This document shows positions 1 to 9,860 of a DNA stretch of 64,000 nucleotides, piece after piece (positions within the stretch are counted from its first letter, which is position 1; each line of letters begins with the position of its first letter). The stretch spans positions 806,001-870,000 of the forward strand of contig NZ_CP037953.1 in the NCBI RefSeq assembly GCF_009756665.1, given 5' to 3'. The stretch is from Permianibacter aggregans (GTDB lineage Bacteria > Pseudomonadota > Gammaproteobacteria > Enterobacterales > Permianibacteraceae). Under the pieces are notes generated by a model that did not search any database, was not told the DNA's origin, and saw only the letters and a list, made by a program, of their open reading frames with translations. The position numbers and the translations under genes are program-made.

Positions 1-611
1 TCTTCTTCGATTTCCTCAGCAGACTGATTAGCCATCGCCTGCTGTAGCTCTGCCAGTTCTTCGTGGATTTTCTCGAAAACACCGTCGACGTCCGGCCAGT
101 CAAAACCAACGCTGGCAGCACGTTTCTGGATTTTCTGGGCTCGCATCAATGCCGGTAATGCCAGTGGAATGTCATCCATCAGACTGACCGTTTCTTGTTG
201 ACGTTTTTGCGCGCGTTGCTCACGTTCGGCCGCTTTACGTTTTTCCCAGTCCTGATGCAGTTGTTCGTGTGACTGGTATTCGCCTTCGGCGAATACATGG
301 GGATGGCGACGTTCGAGCTTATCAGCCATCGCGTGCGCTATCGCATCAAAGTCATACCAGTGCTGCTCGCTGGCCATTTGCGCGTAGAACACGACCTGGA
401 ACAATAAGTCGCCGAGTTCGCCTTTCAAATCCGGCCAATCCTCGCGCGCAATGGCATCAGCCACTTCGTACGCTTCCTCGATCGTATAGGGCGCTATCGT
501 GGCGAAGGTTTGTTCCTTGTCCCAGGGGCAACCATGTTCCGGGTCGCGCAGACGTTTCATGACCTGTAACAGCCGTTCGATTCCCGTTTTGCAGTTGGTG
601 ATTTCTGACAT
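1..611 (-). CDS. mazG: Nucleoside triphosphate pyrophosphohydrolase MazG (3' end cut by window edge)
   Basis: MazG hydrolyses (d)NTPs to the monophosphate and pyrophosphate, cleaning nucleotide pools, and in E. coli is linked to the stringent response. Reading the minus strand from the ATG at 611 gives about 203 residues with no stop before the window edge; the family is usually about 260-280 residues. The first MazG domain shows CPWDKEQ near residue 28, EEAYEVADAI near 45 and the metal-binding ELGDLLFQV near 65. A second MazG-like half follows (ARAQKIQKRAASVGFDW, then EELAEL). Only 4 nt separate it from the relA stop, so it is probably co-transcribed with relA. E. coli has mazEF between relA and mazG; there is no room for it here. 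Confidence 0.95.
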   Translation of the reverse strand, partial: MSEITNCKTGIERLLQVMKRLRDPEHGCPWDKEQTFATIAPYTIEEAYEVADAIAREDWPDLKGELGDLLFQVVFYAQMASEQHWYDFDAIAHAMADKLERRHPHVFAEGEYQSHEQLHQDWEKRKAAEREQRAQKRQQETVSLMDDIPLALPALMRAQKIQKRAASVGFDWPDVDGVFEKIHEELAELQQAMANQSAEEIEE

Positions 612-615
612 GCTG

Positions 616-2838
616 TTATCCATCCGAACGGCGCTGCACGGACATCACGCCGGGCAGTTTCGCCAGTTGTGCAACCAGGCGGGACAGCGATAACGCATCA
701 CGTACTTCAACTTGCAGACCCAATATCGAGATTTGGGTTTTCTTGTTGGTCGTTGTGCTCATCCCGGAGACATTGATGCGCTCATTGGCGACAAGTGTCG
801 TCACATCACGCAATAAACCCTGACGATCGGTGGCCTCGATCAATAAGTCGACGACATAAAGCGAGGCCTTATCCGCGCTCCAGTCGATTTCAACCAGGCG
901 TTCTGGCCGTTCCTCATGAGCGCGCTGGATATGCGCGCAGTCGGCGCGGTGAATCGAAATACCGCGACCTTGGGTGATGTAGCCAATGACTTGATCGCCG
1001 GGAACCGGGCGACAGCATCCGGCGGTATGCGTCAGTAAGTTGTCGACACCGAGCACGCTGATGCCACCGACTTTTTCCGGGCTGGTGGTTGAGCGCAGTA
1101 CCGGCGCCAGTGATTCGCTCTCCTCTTGTTTCGGCAAATACAGCGCCAGCGCGGCATTGGTTGCCTGCACCAAACCAATATCGCCAGCACCGATATTGCC
1201 GTACAAATCATCGACAGAATGCAAATTGAAACGCTGGGCAATCGGCAGCAAATCGACTTTGCTCAAGCCGTGACGAGACAGTTCGCGCTCGAAGTTTTCC
1301 TTGCCTTCCTGAACATTCTGTTCGCGGTTTTGCTGACGGAAAAAATTCTGGATTTTGCTGCGGGCTCGATGCGAATGCACATAACCCAGATGCGGGCTCA
1401 ACCAATCCAGTGAGGGCTTGCCTTCTTTCGCCGTCAGAATTTGCACTTGCTCGCCGGTTTGCAGCTGATAAGTCAGCGGCACAATGCGGCCATTGACTTT
1501 GGCTCCGCGACAACGATGACCAACAGAGGTATGAACGTGATAGGCAAAATCGACCGGTGTAGCGCCGGCCGGTAGGTCGATGATGTTGCCATCGGGCGTA
1601 AATACGTAAACCCGATCATCGACAACTTCATGACGGAACTCATCGAGCAAGGCGTTCGAGTCGGCCACTTCTTCCTGCCATTCAACCAATTGCCGCAGCC
1701 AGGCAATTTTTGAATCCTGGGTACTGGGCGCGGTGACACCAGCACCTTCCTTGTAACGCCAATGGGCGGCGACACCAAGCTCCGATTCCTGATGCATTTG
1801 ATGGGTGCGAATCTGCACTTCCAAGGCCTTGCCTTCCGGGCCAATTACCGCCGTGTGCAGCGAGCGATAACCGTTTTCTTTCGGCGTCGCGATGTAATCG
1901 TCAAACTCTTTTGGAATATGCTGCCAACAGGAATGAACAATGCCGAGCGCCGCATAACAATCACGAATCTCTGGTACCAGAATGCGCACAGCGCGCACAT
2001 CATAAATCTCTTCAAAACCGACGCCTTTGCGCGTCATCTTGCGCCAAATCGAATAAATGTGTTTGACCCGGCCGCTGACTTCGCCGTTGATGCCGGCTTT
2101 CTGCAATTCGCTTTCCAGCGTTTGAATAACGCGCTTGATATATTGTTCACGGTCAAGGCGCTTTTCATGCAGATGCGAAGCGATTTCCTTGTATTCGCTG
2201 GCATTCAGATAACGGAACGAGAGATCTTCCAATTCCCACTTCAATTGACCGATGCCGAGACGATTGGCCAGCGGGGCAAAGATTTCCCGGGTTTCGCTGG
2301 CAACATGGAGTTGCACATCGCGTGGCTTGTCTTTGATCGCGCGCAGCAAATAGATCCGCTCGGCCAGCTTCAGCAACACGATGCGGGTATCGTCGACCAT
2401 CGCGATCAACATTTTGCGCAGGTTGTCACCTTGCGATGCCGTCAGCTTGCCGTCGTTCTTGCTATCTTGCAGAGAACGGATGGCTTCCATGCGCAGCGCA
2501 CCGGCAACCAGTTCGGCGACCGGTTTGCTGAGCAGTTCTTCGACATGCTCCAGCGACAGCTCACCGAATTGTACGCTGGGCGAAATGACCGCAGCGGTCA
2601 GCGTGTTGGTGTCGAGATTCAAACTGGCCAGGATCTCGGCGACGGCCAGTCCCTGCTCGAAACAGGAAAGCCCCAAATCGGTCACACAATCCCAGTGCTG
2701 GGTGATCACCAACTCGATCGCTTTGCAGAGCAGATTCATCTGCTCTGGCTCGCGCTGGATATTGATGCGACTGAGCCAGCGATCAATATCGATGGCACCA
2801 TCGCCGGTTAACGGAAAATCTTCGCGAACTTTAACCAT
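616..2838 (-). CDS. relA: GTP pyrophosphokinase RelA, (p)ppGpp synthetase I
   Basis: RelA makes (p)ppGpp from ATP and GDP/GTP on ribosomes holding uncharged tRNA. The 740-residue length fits RelA (E. coli 744). Domain order: a degenerate hydrolase region (about 50-190) in which the catalytic HD of SpoT is replaced by a serine-rich stretch (SPSVQFGELS); the synthetase domain (about 230-380) with EFDDYIATPKENGYRSLHT; a TGS domain (about 410-470, beginning DDRVYVFTPDG); a zinc-finger-type segment (TAGCCRPVPGD, near 595); and a C-terminal ACT domain. The HD loss favours RelA over SpoT and predicts a synthetase without strong hydrolase activity. It lies in a minus-strand unit with rlmD upstream and mazG downstream. 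Confidence 0.97.
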   Translation of the reverse strand: MVKVREDFPLTGDGAIDIDRWLSRINIQREPEQMNLLCKAIELVITQHWDCVTDLGLSCFEQGLAVAEILASLNLDTNTLTAAVISPSVQFGELSLEHVEELLSKPVAELVAGALRMEAIRSLQDSKNDGKLTASQGDNLRKMLIAMVDDTRIVLLKLAERIYLLRAIKDKPRDVQLHVASETREIFAPLANRLGIGQLKWELEDLSFRYLNASEYKEIASHLHEKRLDREQYIKRVIQTLESELQKAGINGEVSGRVKHIYSIWRKMTRKGVGFEEIYDVRAVRILVPEIRDCYAALGIVHSCWQHIPKEFDDYIATPKENGYRSLHTAVIGPEGKALEVQIRTHQMHQESELGVAAHWRYKEGAGVTAPSTQDSKIAWLRQLVEWQEEVADSNALLDEFRHEVVDDRVYVFTPDGNIIDLPAGATPVDFAYHVHTSVGHRCRGAKVNGRIVPLTYQLQTGEQVQILTAKEGKPSLDWLSPHLGYVHSHRARSKIQNFFRQQNREQNVQEGKENFERELSRHGLSKVDLLPIAQRFNLHSVDDLYGNIGAGDIGLVQATNAALALYLPKQEESESLAPVLRSTTSPEKVGGISVLGVDNLLTHTAGCCRPVPGDQVIGYITQGRGISIHRADCAHIQRAHEERPERLVEIDWSADKASLYVVDLLIEATDRQGLLRDVTTLVANERINVSGMSTTTNKKTQISILGLQVEVRDALSLSRLVAQLAKLPGVMSVQRRSDG

Positions 2839-2897
2839 GATTGCTGGTGCTTACCTCAGCGTCGAAGCCGTGGGCTTTTGGACGCTTTCCGTCGGAT

Positions 2898-4229
2898 TCA
2901 GTTCTTGCGCTCGAACACCGCCATCGACTCAACATGGGTCGTGTGCGGGAACATGTCCATGACGCCGGCCTTGCTGAGCCGGTATCCCAGTTTAGTCAAT
3001 TCGCCAGCATCGCGAGCCAGCGTTGCCGGGTTGCAGGAAACGTAAACGACACGCTTGGCCTTGAATCGGGCCAGCTCGCGCACCACTTCCAGAGCGCCTG
3101 AACGCGGCGGGTCGATCAGGATCTTGTCAAAGCCTTCTTTTGCCCAAGGATGGCTGGTGATGTCCTTGGTCAAATCGGCGCCGTAAAAGCGCACATTGTC
3201 GATCTTGTTGTGGGTGGCATTTTCGATACCGCGCTGAACCAGCGCCTCATCACCTTCAACGCCAACGACTTCTCGGGCACGGCGGGCCAACGGCAGCGTG
3301 AAATTGCCGAGGCCGCAGAACAGATCGAGCACCCGTTCTTCTGGCTGCACGTCGAGCAAATTGATCGCGCGGGTGACCATTTGACGGTTGATTTCGAAAT
3401 TGACCTGGGTGAAGTCGAGCGGATGAAAACGCATTTCCAGCTCGAAATCCGGCAGCCGGTAGCAAAGCCTTTCCAGACCATCGGCCGGCCAGACCTTATG
3501 CACGCTGTCTAGCCCTTTCGGTTGGTAGTAAAGATGAATGCCGGTGCTTTCGGCAAACATCAGCCAACGGCGGTGATCGGCCTCGCTCAAGGGCTTCAGA
3601 TGGCGAACAATAATCGCTGCAGCATCATCGCCGACAGCCACTTCCAATTGCGGAATTTCAAAACGGCCGTCGCATTCGGCAATCAGCTCGCGCAAGCGCG
3701 GGATTTGATCAGCAATAACCTTGTGCAGCACATGACACTCATTGATCGCTGCCAGAAAATTCGAACGCTTCTCCCGAAAGCCAACCAGCGCGCCGCCTTT
3801 TTTCTCGACGTACTTGGCGCCCATGCGCGCCTTGCGCCGGTAATTGAACGGTTCAGCGGTCAGCGGCGAGAGAATTTCCGGCACCTGAACATTGCCGAAA
3901 TGGGCCAACTGCTCCAGCATCGTTGCCTGCTTTTCCCGAATTTGCGCGCTCGATTTCATATGTTGTAGCGAACAACCGCCGCACAACACGGCATGGGGGC
4001 AACGCGCCTGCTGACGATCTTCCGAAGGAGTCAGAATCTCAATGGCGACACCTTCATCAAATTTGGAGCGGGTCGAGGTGTACTGAAACTTCAGTTGCTC
4101 GCCTTGCAGCGCATTGTCAATAAACACAATCTTGCCATCAAGATGGGTAATGCCGCGAGCATCGTGACCAAGCTTTTCAATGGTTACCGTTGGCGTTTCC
4201 GATGGCAGAACTTTGCGTTTCTTAATCAT
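2898..4229 (-). CDS. rlmD: 23S rRNA (uracil-1939-C5)-methyltransferase RlmD
   Basis: RlmD (RumA) uses SAM to methylate C5 of U1939 in 23S rRNA. The 443-residue protein has an N-terminal TRAM domain (about 10-70) and the [4Fe-4S] ligands C77, C83 and C86 in CPHAVLCGGC, with a fourth cysteine near 163 (NECHVL). The SAM motif VLDLFCGLGNF is followed by the motif with IDPPRSG and the catalytic cysteine in YVSCNP (C399). The ATG at 4229 is the natural start. It lies 59 nt upstream of relA and 33 nt downstream of the exonuclease gene, on the same strand. The rlmD-relA neighbourhood is conserved in gammaproteobacteria. Confidence 0.97.
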   Translation of the reverse strand: MIKKRKVLPSETPTVTIEKLGHDARGITHLDGKIVFIDNALQGEQLKFQYTSTRSKFDEGVAIEILTPSEDRQQARCPHAVLCGGCSLQHMKSSAQIREKQATMLEQLAHFGNVQVPEILSPLTAEPFNYRRKARMGAKYVEKKGGALVGFREKRSNFLAAINECHVLHKVIADQIPRLRELIAECDGRFEIPQLEVAVGDDAAAIIVRHLKPLSEADHRRWLMFAESTGIHLYYQPKGLDSVHKVWPADGLERLCYRLPDFELEMRFHPLDFTQVNFEINRQMVTRAINLLDVQPEERVLDLFCGLGNFTLPLARRAREVVGVEGDEALVQRGIENATHNKIDNVRFYGADLTKDITSHPWAKEGFDKILIDPPRSGALEVVRELARFKAKRVVYVSCNPATLARDAGELTKLGYRLSKAGVMDMFPHTTHVESMAVFERKN

Positions 4230-4262
4230 GAATACTCTCTAAAAATTCAATTGAGCAGACGC

Positions 4263-5042
4263 TCAGGCGTGTGGTTGCCAGGCGTTAAGAAATTCCTCGA
4301 AATGAGGCTTATTTTCCTGGGCGAGAAACTGTTTGACCCGTTCGATTTCGCTGTTGTACATCGGCTGATCGAGATGGCCGCGCATCAGCTCGAAGCGCAA
4401 ATAGACCAGCCAGGTGTTCAGCACGTCGGTTTCACAGTAGTTGCGAATCGCGGCGATTTCGCCGTCCTTGAAGGCGTCCCAGACTTTGGCGCCGCTCATG
4501 CCCATCTTGCCGGGGAAGCCATAAAGACTCGCCACTTCATCGAGCGGCGCCACAGCTCGGCCCTGGAACATCGCGACCATGTCCATGACGTCGCTGTGAC
4601 GCTCATGATAACGATTGATGTAATTGTTCCAGCGGAAGCTGTTGTCGCTGTCGCCGGTTTCCCAGTAACGGTCCGCGACAATCTTGTGCAACATGGCCCG
4701 GTAATGCAGCACCGGCAAATCAAAACCGCCGCCATTCCAGGACACCAGCGTCGGCGAAAATTTTTCGATGCCATCGAAAAAGCGTTGCACCAATTCCGGC
4801 TCATCGGATTGTTCATCACCGATGCTCCAGACCTGCAGTTTGTCCTGGCTACGAAACACCACCGATATCGCGACCACACGCTGCAAATGCAGCGGCAGAA
4901 AATCACTGCCGCCGGTTTTCTGCCGACGCAGCAACTTGGCGGCGGCAACGACATCGTCATCGCTGAGACCATCGAGCCCATGCAGACGACGCAGGCCGGC
5001 CACATCGGGCACGGTTTCGATATCGAAAACCAGATGATTCAT
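4263..5042 (-). CDS. PolB-like predicted 3'-5' exonuclease (DnaQ fold)
   Basis: The 259-residue protein begins with the exonuclease I motif FDIETVPD (D6, E8). It then shows LVSWNGGGFDLPVL (Exo II, near 95-110) and, further on, ETDVLNTWL (Exo III, near 205). This pattern fits the predicted PolB-like 3'-5' exonuclease family (DNA_pol_B_exo2), whose substrates are poorly defined. It probably trims or degrades nucleic acid in the cytoplasm, which is inference from the fold. It is the first gene of the minus-strand run exonuclease-rlmD-relA-mazG and is divergent from the binding-protein gene that starts at 5188, so 5043-5187 should hold promoters for both directions. No strong consensus stood out there. 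Confidence 0.85.
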   Translation of the reverse strand: MNHLVFDIETVPDVAGLRRLHGLDGLSDDDVVAAAKLLRRQKTGGSDFLPLHLQRVVAISVVFRSQDKLQVWSIGDEQSDEPELVQRFFDGIEKFSPTLVSWNGGGFDLPVLHYRAMLHKIVADRYWETGDSDNSFRWNNYINRYHERHSDVMDMVAMFQGRAVAPLDEVASLYGFPGKMGMSGAKVWDAFKDGEIAAIRNYCETDVLNTWLVYLRFELMRGHLDQPMYNSEIERVKQFLAQENKPHFEEFLNAWQPHA

Positions 5043-5187
5043 GGCTGAGCCGATCCAAGCAGGAAAAGCCGGGCAGTTTACCGGATTTGGCCGCCAGCCG
5101 GCAGTGATTGCTGCCGTTGCGCTGTCCGAACTGTCGTTTTTTTGGTCATAATAGACGCAAGTATCAACTCGGCCGGAATGACGTATT

Positions 5188-6030
5188 TTGAAAGCCCTGC
5201 ACCTGTTCCTGATTCTGCTCTGCAGCGCTACACCATTGGCCGCAGCAGGATTGCCGGTGTATTGGCAGGGGACTGAAGAACAGTGGTCACGTTTTGTCCG
5301 CTACTGGCAGCAAGGCAGCGAACAAGCCTTGAAGCGGGTGGCGCAGCCATCGGAAGCCCGATTGGCGATTTGGCCGCATTGCACCATGCAGCAGGACTCC
5401 ACCGCGTCATCCGGAAAAGCCGCACAGACACTTCATGTCTATCAGCGCTGTTCGCGTTACGCACTAACCATCGAAGCGCCGACGAAAACGGGCCACGCGC
5501 TGCTCTGGTTCGAACCAGCGCCAACGCAAATGCTGGCCGCGCTCAGCACCCAGTTTCCAGAATTACAGACGATAGGGCTGTTGATTGGCCCGAACAGCGG
5601 CACGACGTTTCGGCGCTGGCAGCAGGCGTTGCCGCCCGGTTCGCCGTCATTACAGCCATTATTGATTCGTACCGGTGAACAGCCGGCACGGGTGTTTCCG
5701 CTGTTGTTGCCACGGGTCAGCAGCATCATGCTATTGCAACAACCGGTGTTGAACGACGGCATCGCCGCGATATTGCTGGAACAGGCGATGCGCCGGGGCA
5801 AGCCGGTGGTCACCGACAATCCACAGTGGTTGCAGCTCGGTGCGGCGATCAGCGTCAGCATTACCGAAGAGATTCGCCTGCAGGAAACGGCGCGGGCCGC
5901 ACAGCGTTTGTTGCGGCAACCGCAATCGTTTGACGTGGATTTGCCGGTGCATATCGAGTTTAATTACCAAACCTTGCGCAGTCTGGCCACGGCGGCCACC
6001 ACATCACAGGAAGCAATGCATGGGCACTGA
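5188..6030 (+). CDS. Periplasmic substrate-binding-protein-like protein encoded with BarA
   Basis: The 280-residue product starts with a signal peptide ([20 protein letters not shown]). The C-terminal part resembles the uncharacterised ABC-type periplasmic component family (PF04392-like): a run of alternating helices and strands, then [16 protein letters not shown] and a final [13 protein letters not shown] segment. No permease or ATPase gene lies beside it. The reading frame has no ATG before the signal peptide; TTG at 5188 is the likely start because a stop lies in frame at 5179. It overlaps barA by 11 nt (6020-6030), so the two should be translationally coupled. Inference: it may feed a ligand signal to the BarA sensor rather than serve a transporter. 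Confidence 0.75.
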   Translation: MKALHLFLILLCSATPLAAAGLPVYWQGTEEQWSRFVRYWQQGSEQALKRVAQPSEARLAIWPHCTMQQDSTASSGKAAQTLHVYQRCSRYALTIEAPTKTGHALLWFEPAPTQMLAALSTQFPELQTIGLLIGPNSGTTFRRWQQALPPGSPSLQPLLIRTGEQPARVFPLLLPRVSSIMLLQQPVLNDGIAAILLEQAMRRGKPVVTDNPQWLQLGAAISVSITEEIRLQETARAAQRLLRQPQSFDVDLPVHIEFNYQTLRSLATAATTSQEAMHGH

Positions 6031-8839
6031 TTGGGGCGTACGCAGTCGAATCGTTCTGCTGGCAGTGATTCCTGTGCTGCTGATTTCGACCTTGTTGCTG
6101 ATCCTGTTTGTCCGTGAACACGTCGCGGATTCGACCAAATCGCTGTTGCAACGCGGCCAAACCATTACCCGCCACCTCGCCTACGCCAGCGAATTTGGCA
6201 TCGCTGCCGCCAACGAACAACAACTGAGCGATCTGATTCTGAGCGCACGCGACAGCGACGATGACGTCGCCGCCATTGCGGTGTTCGACCGCGACGGCCG
6301 ATTGATGGCGCGCACTGGTGCCGCCGATTTTGCCCTGAACGCCAGCGAAGGCGAACCGAACCGTTTTCTGCAGAATCGCGAAGTGAAAAGCGGCTTTATC
6401 ATCCGCGCGCCGGTGCTTGGCCCGGTGGTGTCGCTGCGCGATGCGCCTGATGCCCGGCAAGCGGGTCGGCCGATTATCGGTGAAGTCGCTGTGATGATGA
6501 CCAATGAGCGGGAAACCCTGGCGGTGTTTCAGACGCTGGCTTATGCGGTATTGGTTGTCGTCATCGCGGCGATTGTCGGCGCTGTACTGGCGCTGCGCAT
6601 GGCGCGCAAAGTCATTGTGCCGATTATTCAAATGGCGCAAGCCGTGCACGCGATCAAGGACGGCAAGCTCGATACCCAGGTCAATACCGGCGCCACTGGC
6701 GAGTTGAAAGTGTTGGAGAACGGTATCAATTCGATGGCCGAATCGCTGCAGCAGGCTCATGAAGAACTGCATGAAAATATTGATCAGGCCACCGCCGATC
6801 TGCGCCAGACACTGGAAACGATCGAGGTACAAAACGTCGAACTCGATATCGCCCGCAAACAGGCGATTGAAGCGGTGCGCGTCAAATCCGAATTCCTGGC
6901 CAATATGAGTCATGAAATTCGCACGCCGATGAATGGTGTGATCGGGTTTACCAATCTTCTGTTGAAAACCGATTTGACCGGTAAGCAGCGCGAATACCTG
7001 AACACCATTCGCCGCTCGGCGCAGGGCCTGTTGGCTATCGTCGATGACATTCTTGACTTCTCGAAAGTCGAGGCCGGAAAAATGGTGCTGGAAAAAGCGC
7101 CGCTCGATATGCGTGAAGTCGTTGACGATGTGCTGACGATGCTGGCCCCGACGGCCGCCGACAAATCGCTGGAACTGGTGCCGCTGGTGTATTCCGATGT
7201 GCCGCAAAACCTGCTCGGCGATACGCTGCGGGTCAAACAAGTATTGCTGAACCTGGTCACCAACGCCGTCAAATTCACTGCCAAGGGCTCGGTGGAAGTC
7301 CGCGTCATGTTGGAACAGGAAGACGATGATGCCGCCGTCATCGCGATACACATCAAAGACAGTGGCATCGGCCTCACCCCAGAACAGCAAAAACAATTGT
7401 TCCAGGCATTTCAGCAAGCCGACACGTCGACAACGCGCCGTTTCGGCGGCACCGGACTGGGTTTGGTGATTTGCCGCAGCCTGGTTGACAAGATGGGCGG
7501 GGAAATTGGATTGGAGAGCGAGTTCGGTGTCGGCTCGACGTTCTGGTTCACTTTGCGCTGTGAGAAATCGGCCGATGCCTACACTGGCATTCGTCACAAC
7601 AACGAATTGGCGGGCAAACGCGTACTCGTTTACGAACCGCATCCCACCGCGCAACTGGCGCTCGGCCATCTGCTGACCTCGTGGAAAATGATGAGCACGA
7701 TGTTCGACAACATCTCATCCTTGCACACCCACGCGCTGCAGATTGTCGAACAGGAGCAAAAACTGGATGCGGTGATTATTGGCGGCAATATTCATATCGA
7801 AAAAACCGGCGATATGTTGTCGCGCATTTCCCATCTGGTGCACGACAAACTTGGTGCCCGCGTATTACTGGCAGGTCCGAATATCGATAGCGTCGATCCA
7901 AGCACGATGCTGAAATGGGGCATCGACAGCACACTGAGCAAACCGATTGCCCAGCGCCGTTTGTTCAATGCCTTGAGCCAATTCTTTGAACTGCAACGCC
8001 AGCGTCCGGACATACCGGCAGAACCGATCAGCCGCGAAGCACTCAGTTGCCGGGTACTGGCCGTGGACGATAACGAAGCCAACCTCGAGTTGCTGTGCAC
8101 GCTGCTGGAAGACATGGGCGCCGATGTTCATGCCGCGACCAATGGCCGCGAAGCAGTCGACATGGCACGCGAAACCGAGTTTGATTTAATCGTTATGGAC
8201 ATACAAATGCCGGAAATGGATGGCATTGAAGCAACCCGCACACTGCGCGCCAATCCCTTGCATCGCGAAACGCCGGTGATCGCTCTGACGGCCCATGCCA
8301 TGCAAGGCGAACGCGAACAATTGCTGAAAGCTGGCATGGATGATTACCTGACCAAGCCGGTCAGTGAATCGGAGCTATACGATACCTTGCAACGCTGGTT
8401 GAACAAGGATTTGCGCTTGTCGAGCCGGTTGCGTCGTCGCCGCGCCGATACCCGCACCGAACCGCCAATACAACCAACCAATGTCGATGCGGTGGATTGG
8501 AACTTGTCATTGCAAATGGCCAATCAAAAACCGGACTTGGCCAAAACCATGCTGCAAATGTTGATCAAGAGTTTGCCGGAGTCGCAGCAGCTGATTCGCC
8601 AGAGTTATGAGGATGGCGATTTGAAAGCGCTGCAGAGCCATGTGCATAAATTGCACGGCGCTACCTGCTATGTCGGTGTGCCGGTGCTGAAACAGCGCGC
8701 CCACGAATTGGAAACGGCGATAAAGCAAGGCGACGGCGTCGCCGTTGATCAATTGCTGCCCAAGCTCGATAGCGAGATAAAACGCGTGCAGGAGGCCGCT
8801 TCGCCGCTGATGGAAAAATTGGCCAACGCCAAATCCTGA
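6020..8839 (+). CDS. barA: Hybrid sensor histidine kinase BarA/GacS
   Basis: BarA/GacS phosphorylates UvrY/GacA and so controls CsrB/RsmY-type small RNAs. The start is ATG at 6020, preceded by ACAGGAAG; the open frame reaches back to 5840 but that part overlaps the preceding gene. The product is 939 residues (E. coli 918). Order: TM1 (about 9-31), periplasmic domain, TM2 (about 171-195), HAMP, coiled coil, HisKA with the phosphorylated H298 (MSHEIRTP), HATPase with GTGLGL, a degenerate receiver (about 605-705) lacking the acceptor aspartate, a true receiver with D727 (MDIQMP), and an Hpt domain with H876 (HKLHG). The gene is next to relA-rlmD as in E. coli. The uvrY partner is not in the window. 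Confidence 0.95.
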   Translation: MGTDWGVRSRIVLLAVIPVLLISTLLLILFVREHVADSTKSLLQRGQTITRHLAYASEFGIAAANEQQLSDLILSARDSDDDVAAIAVFDRDGRLMARTGAADFALNASEGEPNRFLQNREVKSGFIIRAPVLGPVVSLRDAPDARQAGRPIIGEVAVMMTNERETLAVFQTLAYAVLVVVIAAIVGAVLALRMARKVIVPIIQMAQAVHAIKDGKLDTQVNTGATGELKVLENGINSMAESLQQAHEELHENIDQATADLRQTLETIEVQNVELDIARKQAIEAVRVKSEFLANMSHEIRTPMNGVIGFTNLLLKTDLTGKQREYLNTIRRSAQGLLAIVDDILDFSKVEAGKMVLEKAPLDMREVVDDVLTMLAPTAADKSLELVPLVYSDVPQNLLGDTLRVKQVLLNLVTNAVKFTAKGSVEVRVMLEQEDDDAAVIAIHIKDSGIGLTPEQQKQLFQAFQQADTSTTRRFGGTGLGLVICRSLVDKMGGEIGLESEFGVGSTFWFTLRCEKSADAYTGIRHNNELAGKRVLVYEPHPTAQLALGHLLTSWKMMSTMFDNISSLHTHALQIVEQEQKLDAVIIGGNIHIEKTGDMLSRISHLVHDKLGARVLLAGPNIDSVDPSTMLKWGIDSTLSKPIAQRRLFNALSQFFELQRQRPDIPAEPISREALSCRVLAVDDNEANLELLCTLLEDMGADVHAATNGREAVDMARETEFDLIVMDIQMPEMDGIEATRTLRANPLHRETPVIALTAHAMQGEREQLLKAGMDDYLTKPVSESELYDTLQRWLNKDLRLSSRLRRRRADTRTEPPIQPTNVDAVDWNLSLQMANQKPDLAKTMLQMLIKSLPESQQLIRQSYEDGDLKALQSHVHKLHGATCYVGVPVLKQRAHELETAIKQGDGVAVDQLLPKLDSEIKRVQEAASPLMEKLANAKS

Positions 8840-8855
8840 GCGAGCACAATCCGGT

Positions 8856-9830
8856 TCAAATCCAGGCGCGTTTGCGTAACCACAAATACGGTAGCAAGCC
8901 GGATAACACCATTAAGCCAATCGCCATCGGATAACCGAGCGGCCAGGACAGCTCCGGCATGAAGTCAAAATTCATGCCGTAAATGCTGGCGATCAGCGTC
9001 GGCGGCAGAAACACCGTTGCCGCCACACTCAAGGCCTTGATCACCCGGTTCTGCTCGATATTGACCAAGCCCAAAACGGCTTCAAGCAAAAACTGGATTT
9101 TGCTGTTGACGAAATTCGAGTGATCAACCAGCGAGGACAAGTCGGCACGTATCGCCTGAACTCGCTCTTTTTGCTCGACCGACGAAACCCGCTCCGACTC
9201 ACCAAAGTAAATGCACAAGCGCGTGATGCTGCTCAGACTTTCGCGAATTTTCGCGACCAGATCCGCATTGCGCCCAAGCGCCAGCAACTGGATCTGAAAA
9301 TAGCTCGGGTCACGTCGCTGCAATTTGCCGCTGGCAAAAATCTTTTCCGACAACTCATCGAGCTCGATGGCCGTGCGCTCCAGCAGGTCGGCCAGGCGAT
9401 CGACAATGGCATCGAGCAATTCGCTGAGCAAGCGTGTTGGGTCATGCAGCAGTGATTTATCTTTCTCGCACATCGTCGCCATGCGCCGGAACGGACTCGG
9501 ATCGGCATAGCGCAGCGTGATCAGCCGTGATGGCTGCACGATAAATGTCACCGGCGTCGAGCGCGGTGACTCGGTATCGGCGCTGAAAATGATGGTTGCG
9601 GTCATGAACAGCGTACCGGACTCGCGATACAAGCGGCTCGAAGTCTCGATTTCGCGCATATCATCCGGTGTCGGAATATCGATGCCGAGCCCTGCCTCCA
9701 GCGCAGTGACGATTGCAGCGTCCGGAGTATGCAAGTCGATCCACAGCGCACTGTTCAGACGTGACTTTTCCAGCTGATGCAGATTCAGCTTGCTATGTAC
9801 CGCCTGACCATCGTATAGCGTCAGCATCAA
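8856..9830 (-). CDS. corA: Magnesium/cobalt transport protein CorA
   Basis: CorA is a pentameric inner-membrane channel for Mg2+ (also Co2+ and Ni2+). The 324-residue protein has the long cytoplasmic N-terminal domain and two C-terminal helices. The signature YGMNF (GMN at 285-287) closes the first pore helix, and the short basic tail RKRAWI ends the second, as in classical CorA. The ATG at 9830 is followed by another in-frame ATG one codon on; either could be used. It converges on barA with only 16 nt between the stops and no visible terminator, so read-through in both directions is possible. Confidence 0.96.
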   Translation of the reverse strand: MMLTLYDGQAVHSKLNLHQLEKSRLNSALWIDLHTPDAAIVTALEAGLGIDIPTPDDMREIETSSRLYRESGTLFMTATIIFSADTESPRSTPVTFIVQPSRLITLRYADPSPFRRMATMCEKDKSLLHDPTRLLSELLDAIVDRLADLLERTAIELDELSEKIFASGKLQRRDPSYFQIQLLALGRNADLVAKIRESLSSITRLCIYFGESERVSSVEQKERVQAIRADLSSLVDHSNFVNSKIQFLLEAVLGLVNIEQNRVIKALSVAATVFLPPTLIASIYGMNFDFMPELSWPLGYPMAIGLMVLSGLLPYLWLRKRAWI

Positions 9831-9860
9831 CGTCTCCGATCTATCGTCAATATTCGCCGC

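Noticed and set aside
5960..7669. 569-codon frame on the opposite strand of barA
   Set aside because: It lies antisense to a well-supported kinase gene, shows no family motifs and is explained by codon bias of the true frame. The same applies to the long antisense frames at 1762-2811 and 3993-5048.
8850..8865. GGTTCAAATCC, like a tRNA T-loop
   Set aside because: It is the 3' end of corA and no acceptor stem or anticodon arm can be drawn around it.
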